The notes beneath the pieces are model-generated. The model made no database searches, was not told the origin of the DNA, and saw nothing but the letters and a program-made list of their open reading frames with translations. 63,346 bases of DNA from Duncaniella sp. (GTDB lineage: Bacteria; Bacteroidota; Bacteroidia; Bacteroidales; Muribaculaceae): assembly GCA_029056055.1 (NCBI GenBank), contig JAIDCC010000049.1, forward strand, positions 1 to 63,346, in the 5' to 3' direction. Of the stretch, positions 43,572 through 52,277 are shown piece after piece; positions within the stretch are counted from its first letter, which is position 1, and every line of letters begins with the position of its first letter. The position numbers were made by a program, and so were the translations under genes.

Positions 43572-44969
43572 TTACTGCTTGCGCAAAGCGTCGAGGAGAG
43601 CTTCATAGAGCAGGCGGCCTTCGAGATTGTAGCCGGTGCGCGAGTGGTGCACGCGGTCTTTGGCGAAAAGGTTGTCGGCAATCCACGACGACGAGGCTCC
43701 TGCGCCGCCGGCCACGGCATACCAGTCGTAGACAGCTATTCCGTTGGCTTTGCCATAGGCGAGGATAGCGTCGCGCAAGGGGGCGATGTTGGGATTGACG
43801 GCATAGGATTTCACTTTCTTATTGACGGTGGTCCAACCGGCTTTGCGCTTGCGGGTGGCTTTGCGGCGCACGCGCTGTTTCTTGGTGGTGGTGACGCTCT
43901 TGTGACATTCCATAGGAGTGGTGAGGAGGATGAGAGCGTCGGGGTTGGCGGAGCGGATGTTTTTGACGAGACGGTCGATGGCCGATTTGAAACCGGCCAC
44001 GTCAAGACGCCCGAAGGCTTCGTTGGTGCCGCACGAGATGATGACGAGGTCGGGCGACAGAGGGGCGATGCCCTGGCCGACGTTGCCGATGCGGTTGTAG
44101 GTGGCGTAGGTGGCGCCGTTGTTTCCGATGGCGTGATAGAAGAGTCCGGCGCGGTCGCCCGACAGCGACGCACCGAACACGGTGAGGTCGCCGGCCGAAT
44201 TGAAGTTGACCGTGATGCCGTCTACCGCCTCGTTGAGCAGAATCTGCGTGTAGTTTTTCGAGGGGATGGCGCGATATTTGAGCTGATTGCCCTCGGCGTC
44301 CTCGACAGAGGTGACCTGCATGCGGCCGGTGTGGAAAATGGTGACCGAACGGAAGGGGTCGTAGTCGTCGGGCGAGGCCGTCGAGATGATGAGCGAGCTT
44401 GAGTTGGTGTTGGGGTGGATGGAGCAGCCTGTGAACCCGACGGTCTGACGCCACGACTGGCTCATCAGTTTGTTGGCCGTCCATGCTCCGCGCGAGGCAA
44501 AGGTGTAGTCGGTGGGCTGGTTAGTGCCACTGATTTTGAGGGGGGCGATGAGGCCGCGCCCTGCGTTGCCGAAGTCATACTGAAGCAGGCGGCGCGTGGT
44601 AGAGGTAGAGAAGTCGGCCTGAATGTGAGAGTCGCCGATATGGACAATGTTGACGGGGTGCTTGGTCGACTGCATTACGGCGTCGCGCAGACGGCTCCAG
44701 TCGGCACCGTTGAAGATGATGTGGTTGGCGGCATTGTTGATGAACGACGGCACGGGGATATCAATGTCGTCGACATCTTCGGGGATGGTGACGGGCGAGG
44801 CGAGGTATTCCTGCTGCGCGAGTTCGTCGTCTTCTTCAGAGGCTGAGTCGTCGGCCACCTCTTCCTCATCGGAATCGGGGGCGGTCTGGGCGTGAACCAT
44901 GGGCACCGCAAAAAGCATCGCGGCGCAAAGCGAGAGAGAGCGTAGAAGTCTTATCTGTCGGTAGAACAT
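43572..44969 (-). CDS. SGNH/GDSL hydrolase, exported (acetylation partner 1)
   Basis: 465 residues with a signal peptide (cleavage after VHA, residue 27), a highly acidic linker (DSDEEEVADDSASEEDDE, 32-49), and an SGNH domain. Block I is VHIGDSHIQAD with Ser114, block III is CGTNE, and the C-terminal DxxH-type block is KDRVHHSRTGY. A Lys/Arg-rich insert (KKQRVRRKATRKRK, near 370) is unusual. It lies 50 nt upstream of the MBOAT gene, matching AlgJ/AlgX- or PatB-like partners that transfer the acetyl group in the periplasm. Confidence 0.9.
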   Translation of the reverse strand: MFYRQIRLLRSLSLCAAMLFAVPMVHAQTAPDSDEEEVADDSASEEDDELAQQEYLASPVTIPEDVDDIDIPVPSFINNAANHIIFNGADWSRLRDAVMQSTKHPVNIVHIGDSHIQADFSTSTTRRLLQYDFGNAGRGLIAPLKISGTNQPTDYTFASRGAWTANKLMSQSWRQTVGFTGCSIHPNTNSSSLIISTASPDDYDPFRSVTIFHTGRMQVTSVEDAEGNQLKYRAIPSKNYTQILLNEAVDGITVNFNSAGDLTVFGASLSGDRAGLFYHAIGNNGATYATYNRIGNVGQGIAPLSPDLVIISCGTNEAFGRLDVAGFKSAIDRLVKNIRSANPDALILLTTPMECHKSVTTTKKQRVRRKATRKRKAGWTTVNKKVKSYAVNPNIAPLRDAILAYGKANGIAVYDWYAVAGGAGASSSWIADNLFAKDRVHHSRTGYNLEGRLLYEALLDALRKQ

Positions 44970-45164
44970 CTTAGTCTATAAGTAAGTGAGAAAAATAAAT
45001 GAACAGATAAAATGAAGTTGTTTTTGAGAGGATTGAAGTGCGGAACGAGGGCGCATAGCCTCTCTATGCAACCGAATGACAAACTTCAAGCATGCAAAAA
45101 GAACGAGTTTTATTGTTCAAGAATTTTCTTACATATATATCGTTTTATTTTTTGAACTTACTTA

Positions 45165-46649
45165 TCATAGTGCCTGAAAGGGTGAACCTTCTGCGGTGTC
45201 GGCGCCGAAGGCCGGAGCAGGCGACGCGTGGTTGAGCGAGGCTTGCACAGCGGCGAAGAGAGCTTTGGCCAGACGCGCACCTCCCTTATGGGTCATGTGA
45301 ATGTAGTCTTTGTTGACGAGGCCTGAGCGGCACCACTCCACCACGGCTCCGTCGCCGCCCATCGCCTCGCGGGTGTCCCAGAAGAGACAGTGGGCGCGGC
45401 GCGCCGCATCGCGCTGGGCGCTGACCATAGCTGCGGCCGTCGGCATCGAGACAACGGCACCGCCGCGTTTCATGCCGCGGTCGCCTATGCCCATGAGCAG
45501 GATGTCGGCGCGCGGATAGCAACGGCGAACGTGGTTGATTACCTCGACCATGCGGGTGCAATAGAGCGAGTAGTTGCTCTGCGAGGCCGAGAGGGCATTA
45601 ATGCCAAACTCGAGGATGATGAGATTGTAGTCGACGTCGGTAGACATCTGACGGCAGAGTTCGGGATTTACCTTTGTGAGGGTGATGCCCGAGAAGCCGC
45701 GCGACGACATACAGTCAACGCTCACGCCCGAGAGGCCGTCGAGCCAGACGCCGAGCCCGATGAGCGAGCGCGTGGAGGTCTTGACCTGAAAGTCGGAGGT
45801 TGCCGAGGCCACCTCTATACATTTAACGTCTGGCGAGGCTTCGATATTGTGGGTCTGCCAGTCAGATTGTCCCGCCTTAACGGAAATCTCCGCGCCTTCG
45901 GGAGCTATGAAGAGCATTCGCGAGACGGCCCAGCTGCCGGTGTGGGTGAATGCTTTGGTGCCTTGATAGGTCGACGTGGCATCGCCGGTGGGCATGGCAT
46001 ACTGTTCGGCCAGGTCGATGTAATCGCGGCGGGCATCCTTTTTGTTGGCGAGATAGGTTTTCCACCCCTTTCCGCCCTGCTTGACCGAGCGGCGGAACCC
46101 GGGGAAATCGGAGTGCATGTTGACAAACCCGACGCCCTCGCCGCCGTATGCGCTCTGCATGAGTTCGCGGAAGTCCTGTGTGAAAATGTCGCCCTCGATG
46201 TAGCTGTCGCCCACGACCGCTATGCGGGCGAGGCGCCCCGAATTGATGGCGTTGCGGAGCTGCACGAGCCCGAGGCCTGAGGCCGAATAGTCTTCGATGA
46301 CCACGAGGTCGCCGCTGCGCGAGGGTTTAGGCTCGGAGATAATCGTGTCGATTGACTGGGCGAGCACCGAGTCGGGAGCGGTGAGGGGATGAGGCGCGGG
46401 AGTGCCGTTGACGACAGCGTCGCCCACTTCGGCGGCCATGGCCTCGAGAAGCTCGGGGTCGATGTCGTCGGTGACCTCCGTGGAGTCGGCCGGGGCATCC
46501 TCGGCCACAACTTTCTGCACATCTGACACGAGAGAAAAATTCTTGAGTTTGCCCCCCGACCATTCGGCCAGCGGCAGGAGTGACACACCGGCGATGATGG
46601 CCACAGCTATAAGAATTATTAGAATCGGGCGACCCGTCTTGTTGTTCAT
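45165..46649 (-). CDS. SGNH/GDSL hydrolase, membrane-anchored (acetylation partner 2)
   Basis: 494 residues with an N-terminal membrane anchor (PILIILIAVAIIAGVSLLPL, 8-27), a long disordered linker and an SGNH domain. Block I is VVGDSYIEGD with Ser149; ILEFGINALS holds the Asn of block III; NKDYIHMTHKG supplies the DxxH pair. It resembles the first SGNH protein in overall plan but diverges in sequence. It is 24 nt from the end of menF and separated by 195 nt from the next SGNH gene. With the MBOAT protein it makes a three-component acetylation module. Confidence 0.9.
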   Translation of the reverse strand: MNNKTGRPILIILIAVAIIAGVSLLPLAEWSGGKLKNFSLVSDVQKVVAEDAPADSTEVTDDIDPELLEAMAAEVGDAVVNGTPAPHPLTAPDSVLAQSIDTIISEPKPSRSGDLVVIEDYSASGLGLVQLRNAINSGRLARIAVVGDSYIEGDIFTQDFRELMQSAYGGEGVGFVNMHSDFPGFRRSVKQGGKGWKTYLANKKDARRDYIDLAEQYAMPTGDATSTYQGTKAFTHTGSWAVSRMLFIAPEGAEISVKAGQSDWQTHNIEASPDVKCIEVASATSDFQVKTSTRSLIGLGVWLDGLSGVSVDCMSSRGFSGITLTKVNPELCRQMSTDVDYNLIILEFGINALSASQSNYSLYCTRMVEVINHVRRCYPRADILLMGIGDRGMKRGGAVVSMPTAAAMVSAQRDAARRAHCLFWDTREAMGGDGAVVEWCRSGLVNKDYIHMTHKGGARLAKALFAAVQASLNHASPAPAFGADTAEGSPFQAL

Positions 46650-46673
46650 TGATGGGATGTGAAGAAAGTGTGA

Positions 46674-47936
46674 TTAAAATGGAAGCTCTACCGGAGCGAT
46701 GTTGTCGGGGATGGAATACTCGGCGGCCATCTCGTTGAGGAAAGGCTGTCGCGTTGAGTCGATTTTCAGTTGGGTTTCCTCCCATTCGTCTTCCTCGACG
46801 CTGTCGATGGTGATGCCTCCACCTGCATAGAAGTTGTAGAGCCAGCGGGGCTCTGATTCTTGGGTGAGACGCTTGGCAAAGGCACAGCGGAGGTTGACGA
46901 AAGCATTGAGATTACCTCCGAGACAGCACCCTACGGCGCCCGCATAGCAATAACGCTGATGATTTTCGAGGATGTCGACTTCGCTTTCGGCCAAATCGCG
47001 GGGCCAACCGAGAGTGGCGGGGGTGGGATTGATGGCGTTGAGCACTTCGAGGGGCGAGGCGTCGCCTTCGGCTTCAATTTTCGTCAGGATATGTTTTACC
47101 GAGGGGAGGCGGAGTTCGTCTGTTGGTCCGAGACTGACGGTGAGTCCCAGCGACTCGAGGTCTTTGCGTATGCCGTCGACCACCATCCGTTGCTCGTCGA
47201 TGTTCTTGGAGTCCCAGGGGCCGGGGGCATCGGCGGGGCGGGTGCCGGCAAGCGCCATGGTGTAGAAATGACCGGGCGCGTCGGCGCGGGTGTGGAGCAG
47301 CACTTCGGGAGTGGCTCCTATCCAGACGCCTGTTGAGCGCGTGAAACAGAGGTAGCGGAAACAATTTCCGCACAAACTGTGGAGTTTTCTGAACTGGTCG
47401 ATGATGCTCCCGACAATGACCTCGGCATGAATGCGCGACAAGACCATCTTTCCGCCGAATGTGCGCAGACGCTCCTTCAGCACCTTGAACGATTTAGAAT
47501 AGTTCAGGGGATGGGTCGAGCTTTCGGTGGGCGAAATGAGCGCACTGTAATCAGGTGGCACATCGGCGGTCAGACTGTCGGGGTCGGGGAAAATCTCTTC
47601 CATGCCTATCGGCTCAGGCTTGTAGGCGAGTATCTCGTCGAGCGTCAGAGTGTCTCTCACTCCGGCTATGCGTTCCTCGTCGCCGCCGAAACGTCCGATA
47701 AAGAAACAATCCGTCTCGGGGTCGATATATTCGAGGCCGTCGTCGTCGACGGGGAAGGCCGTCGTAGAGTTTTCGGCGTCGGGATACATGGCCATGAGAC
47801 GCATCTCGCTACTTCCGGGCATCGAAAAGAGAGCGAACGGGAAATGATAGGTGAGACACGCGCCCACGGCGGTGACAAACCTTGACATCAGTTCTTTAGG
47901 AGCATCGGGCGAAAGTGTCAGCGCACTATGGTTCAT
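46674..47936 (-). CDS. menF: Isochorismate synthase
   Basis: 420 residues, chorismate-binding family. It converts chorismate to isochorismate, the first step of menaquinone synthesis. Landmarks are KMVLSRIHAEVI, TGVWIGATPEVLLHT, ALAGTRPAD, AINPTPATLGWPRDLA, YAGAVG and YNFYAGGGI with the catalytic Glu-rich region ending in STRQPF. The NPTPA variant and absence of a lyase domain favour isochorismate synthase over anthranilate or aminodeoxychorismate synthases; the distinction is not absolute. The start codon overlaps the rimO stop (47933-47936). Other men genes are not in the window. Confidence 0.88.
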   Translation of the reverse strand: MNHSALTLSPDAPKELMSRFVTAVGACLTYHFPFALFSMPGSSEMRLMAMYPDAENSTTAFPVDDDGLEYIDPETDCFFIGRFGGDEERIAGVRDTLTLDEILAYKPEPIGMEEIFPDPDSLTADVPPDYSALISPTESSTHPLNYSKSFKVLKERLRTFGGKMVLSRIHAEVIVGSIIDQFRKLHSLCGNCFRYLCFTRSTGVWIGATPEVLLHTRADAPGHFYTMALAGTRPADAPGPWDSKNIDEQRMVVDGIRKDLESLGLTVSLGPTDELRLPSVKHILTKIEAEGDASPLEVLNAINPTPATLGWPRDLAESEVDILENHQRYCYAGAVGCCLGGNLNAFVNLRCAFAKRLTQESEPRWLYNFYAGGGITIDSVEEDEWEETQLKIDSTRQPFLNEMAAEYSIPDNIAPVELPF

Positions 47937-49279
47937 TGGTCTGCGTCGTCGGAAGGTTGAGGGTTAGCGTCGGCCACACGTCCGATGAGTTCGAAAGGCA
48001 TGGCCGAGGTGATGAGTACGTCGACAAACTGACCGCGCGTCAGGGGCACTTCCTTGCTGACGAGCACTTCGGGGTCGACTTCTGGGGAGTCAAATTGCGT
48101 GCGGCCTACGTAATAGTCGCCATCTTCGCGGTCGATGATGACACGCTGCGTCGTGCCCACTTTCTGCTGCTGCAAGAGGTCGGATATTTCTTCCTGAAGC
48201 TCCATCAGTCGGTCGAGACGCGCCTGTTTCACTTCGGGGGGAACGGCGTCTTCGAAGTGGCGCGCGGCATAGGTGTCTTCTTCCTCGCAATAGGCAAACG
48301 CACCCATGCGCTCGAAGCGCTGCTCCTCGACGAAATCGAAGAGCTTATCGAATTCGGCCTCACCCTCGCCGGGGAAACCCACCATGAGAGTGGTGCGCAG
48401 ATGAATGCCGGGCACGCGGCGGCGTATTTCGGCGAGCAGTTCGCGCGTCTCGGCTGCCGTGATGTGGCGGCGCATGTTGGCCAGCACGGGGTCGGCTATG
48501 TGCTGCAACGCGATGTCGAGATACTTGCACACGTTGGGACGCTCGGCCATGACGTCAAGCAGGTCCATGGGGAAATCCTTGGGATAGGCGTAATGGAGGC
48601 GAATCCACTCCACTCCGGGAACGTCGGAAATGGCTCTGACGAGACGCGCTATGTCATAGCGGCCATAGATGTCTTTGCCATAGCCCGTGAGGTCCTGGGC
48701 GATGATGTTGAATTCCTTTACTCCGCGGCCCACGAGCATCCTGACCTCTTCGACTATTTCTTCGACGGGACGGCTTTTGTAGCGCCCGGTGATGAGGGGT
48801 ATCGCGCAGAAGGCACACATGCGGTTGCATCCTTCGGCTATCTTGATGTAGGCGTGATGGCGGGGCGTGGTGATGACGCGGTCGTAGGGAGCTGTGGCGG
48901 GCGCACGTTCGGCCAGATGCGTGACGAGGCCGGGCCAGTCGGTTTTGCCCCACCAGCCGTCTACCTCCGAGATTTCGGGAGGGAGTTCGTCGCGATAGCG
49001 TTCGGAGAGGCAGCCCATGACGTAGAGCCCGGCTATCGAGCCTTCGGCCCGCTCGGCGGCATGGACAAGGATTTCCTGAATCGATTCTTCCTTGGCATCG
49101 CCTATGAAGCCGCATGTGTTGACCACGACGTAACGGTCGGCCGGCGCGGCATCGAGCCATTCGTCGGAGTCGGCCTCGACGGGCTTGAAACCCACGTCGG
49201 AAAGCATGCGCATCAGACGTTCGGAGTCGACGAGGTTTTTCGAGCACCCCATCGACACTACATTTACAAGCTTACTCAT
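47933..49279 (-). CDS. rimO: Ribosomal protein S12 methylthiotransferase
   Basis: A radical-SAM methylthiotransferase of 448 residues that methylthiolates an Asp of ribosomal protein S12. The N-terminal cluster ligands are Cys12 (MGCSKN), Cys56 (NTCGFI) and Cys90 (MGCLSE); the radical SAM cluster is C151-x3-C155-x2-C158 in GCNRMCAFCAIP. A C-terminal TRAM domain follows (from about residue 380). MGCSKNLVDSE distinguishes RimO from MiaB. It lies between ftsY (12 nt upstream) and menF (4-nt overlap). Confidence 0.97.
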   Translation of the reverse strand: MSKLVNVVSMGCSKNLVDSERLMRMLSDVGFKPVEADSDEWLDAAPADRYVVVNTCGFIGDAKEESIQEILVHAAERAEGSIAGLYVMGCLSERYRDELPPEISEVDGWWGKTDWPGLVTHLAERAPATAPYDRVITTPRHHAYIKIAEGCNRMCAFCAIPLITGRYKSRPVEEIVEEVRMLVGRGVKEFNIIAQDLTGYGKDIYGRYDIARLVRAISDVPGVEWIRLHYAYPKDFPMDLLDVMAERPNVCKYLDIALQHIADPVLANMRRHITAAETRELLAEIRRRVPGIHLRTTLMVGFPGEGEAEFDKLFDFVEEQRFERMGAFAYCEEEDTYAARHFEDAVPPEVKQARLDRLMELQEEISDLLQQQKVGTTQRVIIDREDGDYYVGRTQFDSPEVDPEVLVSKEVPLTRGQFVDVLITSAMPFELIGRVADANPQPSDDADQ

Positions 49280-49290
49280 TCAGAGCCGTA

Positions 49291-50268
49291 TCAAAGATTT
49301 TTCTCGCCGAACAGCGACTCGACGAAAGCGCGTTTGTCGAACACCTGAAGGTCATTGATGCCTTCGCCGAGTCCGATGTACTTCACGGGAATGTTAAACT
49401 GGTCGGAAATGCCAATCACGACGCCACCCTTGGCGGTGCCGTCGAGTTTGGTGATGGCAAGCTCGTTGACATCCGTGGCGGCCACAAACTGGCGTGCCTG
49501 TTCGAATGCGTTCTGTCCGGTGGAGCCGTCGAGCACGAGCAGCACCTCATGGGGCGCGTCGGGCACGAGTTTCTGCATCACCTTCTTCACCTTGGTAAGC
49601 TCGTCCATCAGACCCTTCTTGTTGTGAAGGCGTCCCGCGGTGTCGATTATCACCACGTCGGCTTGGTTGGCGATGGCGCTCTGGAGGGTATCGAACGCCA
49701 CCGAGGCGGGGTCGCTGCCAAGTTTCTGTTTCACCACGGGCACGTCGGCGCGTCGTCCCCACTCTTCGAGCTGCTCGATTGCGGCGGCACGGAACGTATC
49801 GGCGGCACCGAGCATCACCTTATTGCCGGCGGCCTTGAACTGCGCGGCCATCTTGCCGATGGTGGTGGTCTTGCCTACGCCGTTGACGCCCACCACCATG
49901 ATGACATGGGGCTTGTGACCTTCGGGCACGGTGAACTCGTCGGTCGACGAATTGGCCGAGTTTTCGGCGAGCATGTCGGAGATTTCCTCGCAAAGGAGGC
50001 GGTTGAGTTCCGACGAGCCCACATACTTGTCGCGGGCCACGCGCTTCTGCAGGCGGTCGATGATGCGGAGCGTGGTGTCTACCCCCACGTCAGACGTGAC
50101 GAAAACCTCTTCGAGATTGTCGAGCACCTCGTCGTCGACGGTAGATTTTCCGGCTATGGCATGAGAGATGCGGTCAAAAAAACCCCGCTGGGTCTTTTCG
50201 AGGCCACGGTCGAGGGTCTCTTGCTTCTCCTCTTTATTTTTCTTTGAAAACAGGTCAAAAAATCCCAT
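49291..50268 (-). CDS. ftsY: Signal recognition particle receptor FtsY
   Basis: 325 residues: a short N-terminal acidic/basic A region, an N domain and a GTPase G domain. G1 is GVNGVGKTT (127-135), followed by DTFRAAAIEQL, DTAGRLHNKKGLMDEL and TKLDGTAKGG. It receives SRP-ribosome complexes at the membrane. The MGFFDLFSKK start is typical of Bacteroidota FtsY. It opens the ftsY-rimO-menF series from the promoter at 50332-50362. Confidence 0.97.
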   Translation of the reverse strand: MGFFDLFSKKNKEEKQETLDRGLEKTQRGFFDRISHAIAGKSTVDDEVLDNLEEVFVTSDVGVDTTLRIIDRLQKRVARDKYVGSSELNRLLCEEISDMLAENSANSSTDEFTVPEGHKPHVIMVVGVNGVGKTTTIGKMAAQFKAAGNKVMLGAADTFRAAAIEQLEEWGRRADVPVVKQKLGSDPASVAFDTLQSAIANQADVVIIDTAGRLHNKKGLMDELTKVKKVMQKLVPDAPHEVLLVLDGSTGQNAFEQARQFVAATDVNELAITKLDGTAKGGVVIGISDQFNIPVKYIGLGEGINDLQVFDKRAFVESLFGEKNL

Positions 50269-50331
50269 ATCAAGAATTGATTTTTATATGGTGTCAGACC
50301 GCATGCCGTAGCAGCGGTGTATATCAGACTA

Positions 50332-50362
50332 CAAAATTACAAAATTTCCCCCAATCGGCAAA
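50332..50362 (-). promoter_or_regulatory. Promoter of the ftsY operon
   Basis: On the minus strand: -33 TTTG (50359-50362), 19-bp spacer, -7 TAATTTTG (50332-50339), giving a leader of about 55-60 nt before ftsY. Confidence 0.75.
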
Positions 50363-50540
50363 ATTTGTTTTCAGCATTAAAATTTTGCGCGCGAAGTTCT
50401 TTAGTCGCTTGCTCGAGGTTGTGCATTTCCTCCTGTGCTCTTTTAGCTTTGAGGTCAATCTCAACTGGGAGCCTATCGTTTTTTTAGATTTTTAGCCATA
50501 CTATTACTTTTGCGGTAAAAGTATGGCTAAAATATCATGT

Positions 50541-51032
50541 TTAAAAGAACTTTCGTTTTTTTGACGCTTCGTAATCAATCCTTTCTGTTAGACTCATTCT
50601 GTCAATCTTCTGCTGTTCATATAATTTGGCTAACACGTCCTCATCATCATCGTTATATTCATCATCATCATCATCGTAATCGCGGAAGATATGATACGTA
50701 TCAAACCAATCAGGTGCATTCGGGTCATAAAGAGGGTCATTTTCCGGATGATATTTGCCACCGTTTTTTAGTTTAATACATCCTTCTTTATGCCATTCAT
50801 CCACGAATGTTTTATACCAAGATTTGAAAGGAGGATACAACTCCAAGTCATATTCCGGATATTCGTCAAAAAGTTCAAAAGCTTTATCGTAGGCTTCCGG
50901 CCGACTAAACCTTCGCAATTCCCACAATAACTCCTTCTCAGCTTCGGCTTTAGTCATTTTTGGTTTTGCCGAGCCGGAGTTTGCCAAGCATATCAGCAAG
51001 ATGATTCCGAGAACAATGAAGATGGTCGTCAT
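50541..51032 (-). CDS. Small membrane-anchored acidic protein, unrecognised
   Basis: 163 residues with one N-terminal membrane helix (MTTIFIVLGIILLICLANSG), a charged helical middle containing several Trp-Tyr pairs (FKSWYKTFVDEWHKEGC), and an extreme acidic run RDYDDDDDEYNDDDED (about 117-132) followed by a basic C-terminus KKRKFF. No family is recognised. Low GC compared with neighbours. A minus-strand -7 box TATATTTG lies at 51090-51097. The acidic tract could bind divalent metal or basic partners, but nothing else supports that. Confidence 0.7.
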   Translation of the reverse strand: MTTIFIVLGIILLICLANSGSAKPKMTKAEAEKELLWELRRFSRPEAYDKAFELFDEYPEYDLELYPPFKSWYKTFVDEWHKEGCIKLKNGGKYHPENDPLYDPNAPDWFDTYHIFRDYDDDDDEYNDDDEDVLAKLYEQQKIDRMSLTERIDYEASKKRKFF

Positions 51033-51089
51033 TTGCGGTAAGTTTCAGGCGTTAAAAGATATGAATTTTGCCACGTTTAACGTATAGCG

Positions 51090-51097
51090 CAAATATA
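51090..51097 (-). promoter_or_regulatory. -7 box of the acidic membrane protein gene
   Basis: TATATTTG on the minus strand, matching TAnnTTTG, about 58 nt before the start codon at 51032. Confidence 0.5.
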
Positions 51098-51261
51098 GTG
51101 ATTTTCGCGATACTTTCCAAGAAATCCGACAGGAAAAATTTTATTTTTCGGGCGGGAGTCAGAAACTCTCCCGGAGAGTTCTGCCGAGATAGTCGGCCAT
51201 CCAATCCCGAAACTCACAACGCATTGAAAATCACACAGAGGGCCGTCTCCCTGAAGGCTAC

Positions 51262-51306
51262 AAAAATAGCTCCGACAGGGTCGCAATAAAACGACTCTGC
51301 CGGAGC
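51262..51306 (-). terminator. Terminator of the beta-barrel protein gene
   Basis: The 15-nt arms 51269-51283 and 51292-51306 pair at 14 of 15 positions (counting one G-T) around an 8-nt loop; on the minus strand the stem is followed by TATTTTTG. Confidence 0.85.
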
Positions 51307-51340
51307 TTGTGGGGGATGAGATTTTCAGACGGAGGGTGGG

Positions 51341-51967
51341 TTAGAAAATCCAGCCTGCGGTGATGGTCCAGTAGCGGTTCTTGCCTTCGATGCCGGCAGA
51401 GTGACCGCCGTCGATACCGGTGAGACCTACGAGCGAGTTGCTCAGACCGAGGCCGTAGCGGGCGTTGAGGTCAAGATGCTTAACGATGCGCAGACCGATG
51501 CCGAAGTTGAGAGCCCAGTCGACGGTGCGGTTGGTAAATGCTTCGTTGATGGCTTTGCGCGAGGTGAGGAACGACACCGAGGGACCTACGGCGAGGTAGG
51601 GGGTGAGGAAGTTGCTTACCACGGGGAGCGAGAAGTTGTAGCGCACGTTGAGGGGGATTTCGATGTAGTCGCGCTTGAGAGCACCATCTGCATACCCATT
51701 GTCGAGGCCGCTCACGCGGTGAACGTACATAGCCGAGAGGTCGACGCCAACGCCAATCAGGGGCACGGTAAACTCGGTGAGGAGACCGCCGGTCCAACCT
51801 GCGCGATTTCCGGCACTGAAGTTTTCAGTGAGTTCCGACTTCGAGAGGTGGAGCGTATTGACATTTGTACCGGCGCGAACACCGAACTTGAACTGTGCGG
51901 CGGCAGGCATCACACCTACACCGAACACCATGACCAGAGCCATGATGAGAGCTTTGAGAGATTTCAT
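51341..51967 (-). CDS. Outer membrane beta-barrel protein (PorT/OmpW-like family)
   Basis: 208 residues with a signal peptide (cleavage after AAA near residue 24), then eight-strand-like alternation: FKFGVRAGTNVNTL, GWTGGLLTEFTVPL, YIEIPLNVRYNF, YLAVGPSVSFL, LNFGIGLRIVKHLDLNARYGLGLSN, and a C-terminal strand YWTITAGWIF ending in an aromatic residue as required for BAM insertion. Members of this outer-membrane beta-barrel family are abundant in Bacteroidota and mostly of unknown function. Promoter at 52034-52041, terminator at 51262-51306: a single-gene unit. Confidence 0.88.
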   Translation of the reverse strand: MKSLKALIMALVMVFGVGVMPAAAQFKFGVRAGTNVNTLHLSKSELTENFSAGNRAGWTGGLLTEFTVPLIGVGVDLSAMYVHRVSGLDNGYADGALKRDYIEIPLNVRYNFSLPVVSNFLTPYLAVGPSVSFLTSRKAINEAFTNRTVDWALNFGIGLRIVKHLDLNARYGLGLSNSLVGLTGIDGGHSAGIEGKNRYWTITAGWIF

Positions 51968-52033
51968 AGGTTAATAACGATTTAACGATTGGATTATAGT
52001 CAAAAGTGAGTTTGTAAAGGAGGTTTAGTGCGA

Positions 52034-52041
52034 CAAAGGTA
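52034..52041 (-). promoter_or_regulatory. -7 box of the beta-barrel gene
   Basis: TACCTTTG on the minus strand, matching TAnnTTTG, 67 nt before the start codon. The rest of the 310-bp gap 51968-52277 is AT-rich non-coding DNA with the divergent umuD promoter and a small GGGCT/AGCCC hairpin near 52112-52128. Confidence 0.55.
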
Positions 52042-52220
52042 CGAACTTTCTCAAATATTTCAAAAAAATATGAAATAAATATCAAAATTATTCATAACAT
52101 CATCTCATTTCGGGCTGCTAAGAAGCCCCGCGGCGAGCGGCATCAAGGGCGGACACACTGTTGACCCGACACCGTCAAACCGGCTCATCCGTTTCAGACA
52201 ATAAAAAACCGGCGCACGGA

Positions 52221-52252
52221 TTTGCGGGATTTCGTCAAAATGCGTAACTTTG
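52221..52252 (+). promoter_or_regulatory. Promoter of umuD-umuC
   Basis: -33 TTTG (52221-52224), 20-bp spacer, -7 TAACTTTG (52245-52252). Predicted leader about 20 nt. I see no palindromic LexA-type box overlapping it. Confidence 0.8.
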
Positions 52253-52277
52253 TAAAGCGTAAGCGTTATTGAGGAAT

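Noticed and set aside
45053-45069. GCATAG/CTATGC hairpin in the 195-bp gap between the two SGNH genes
   Set aside because: Short 6-bp stem without a T run on the minus strand; too weak to call a terminator, so the gap is treated as part of the operon.
47915-49348. Plus-strand frame of 477 codons opposite rimO
   Set aside because: Antisense to a textbook RimO with all six cluster cysteines; no independent evidence.
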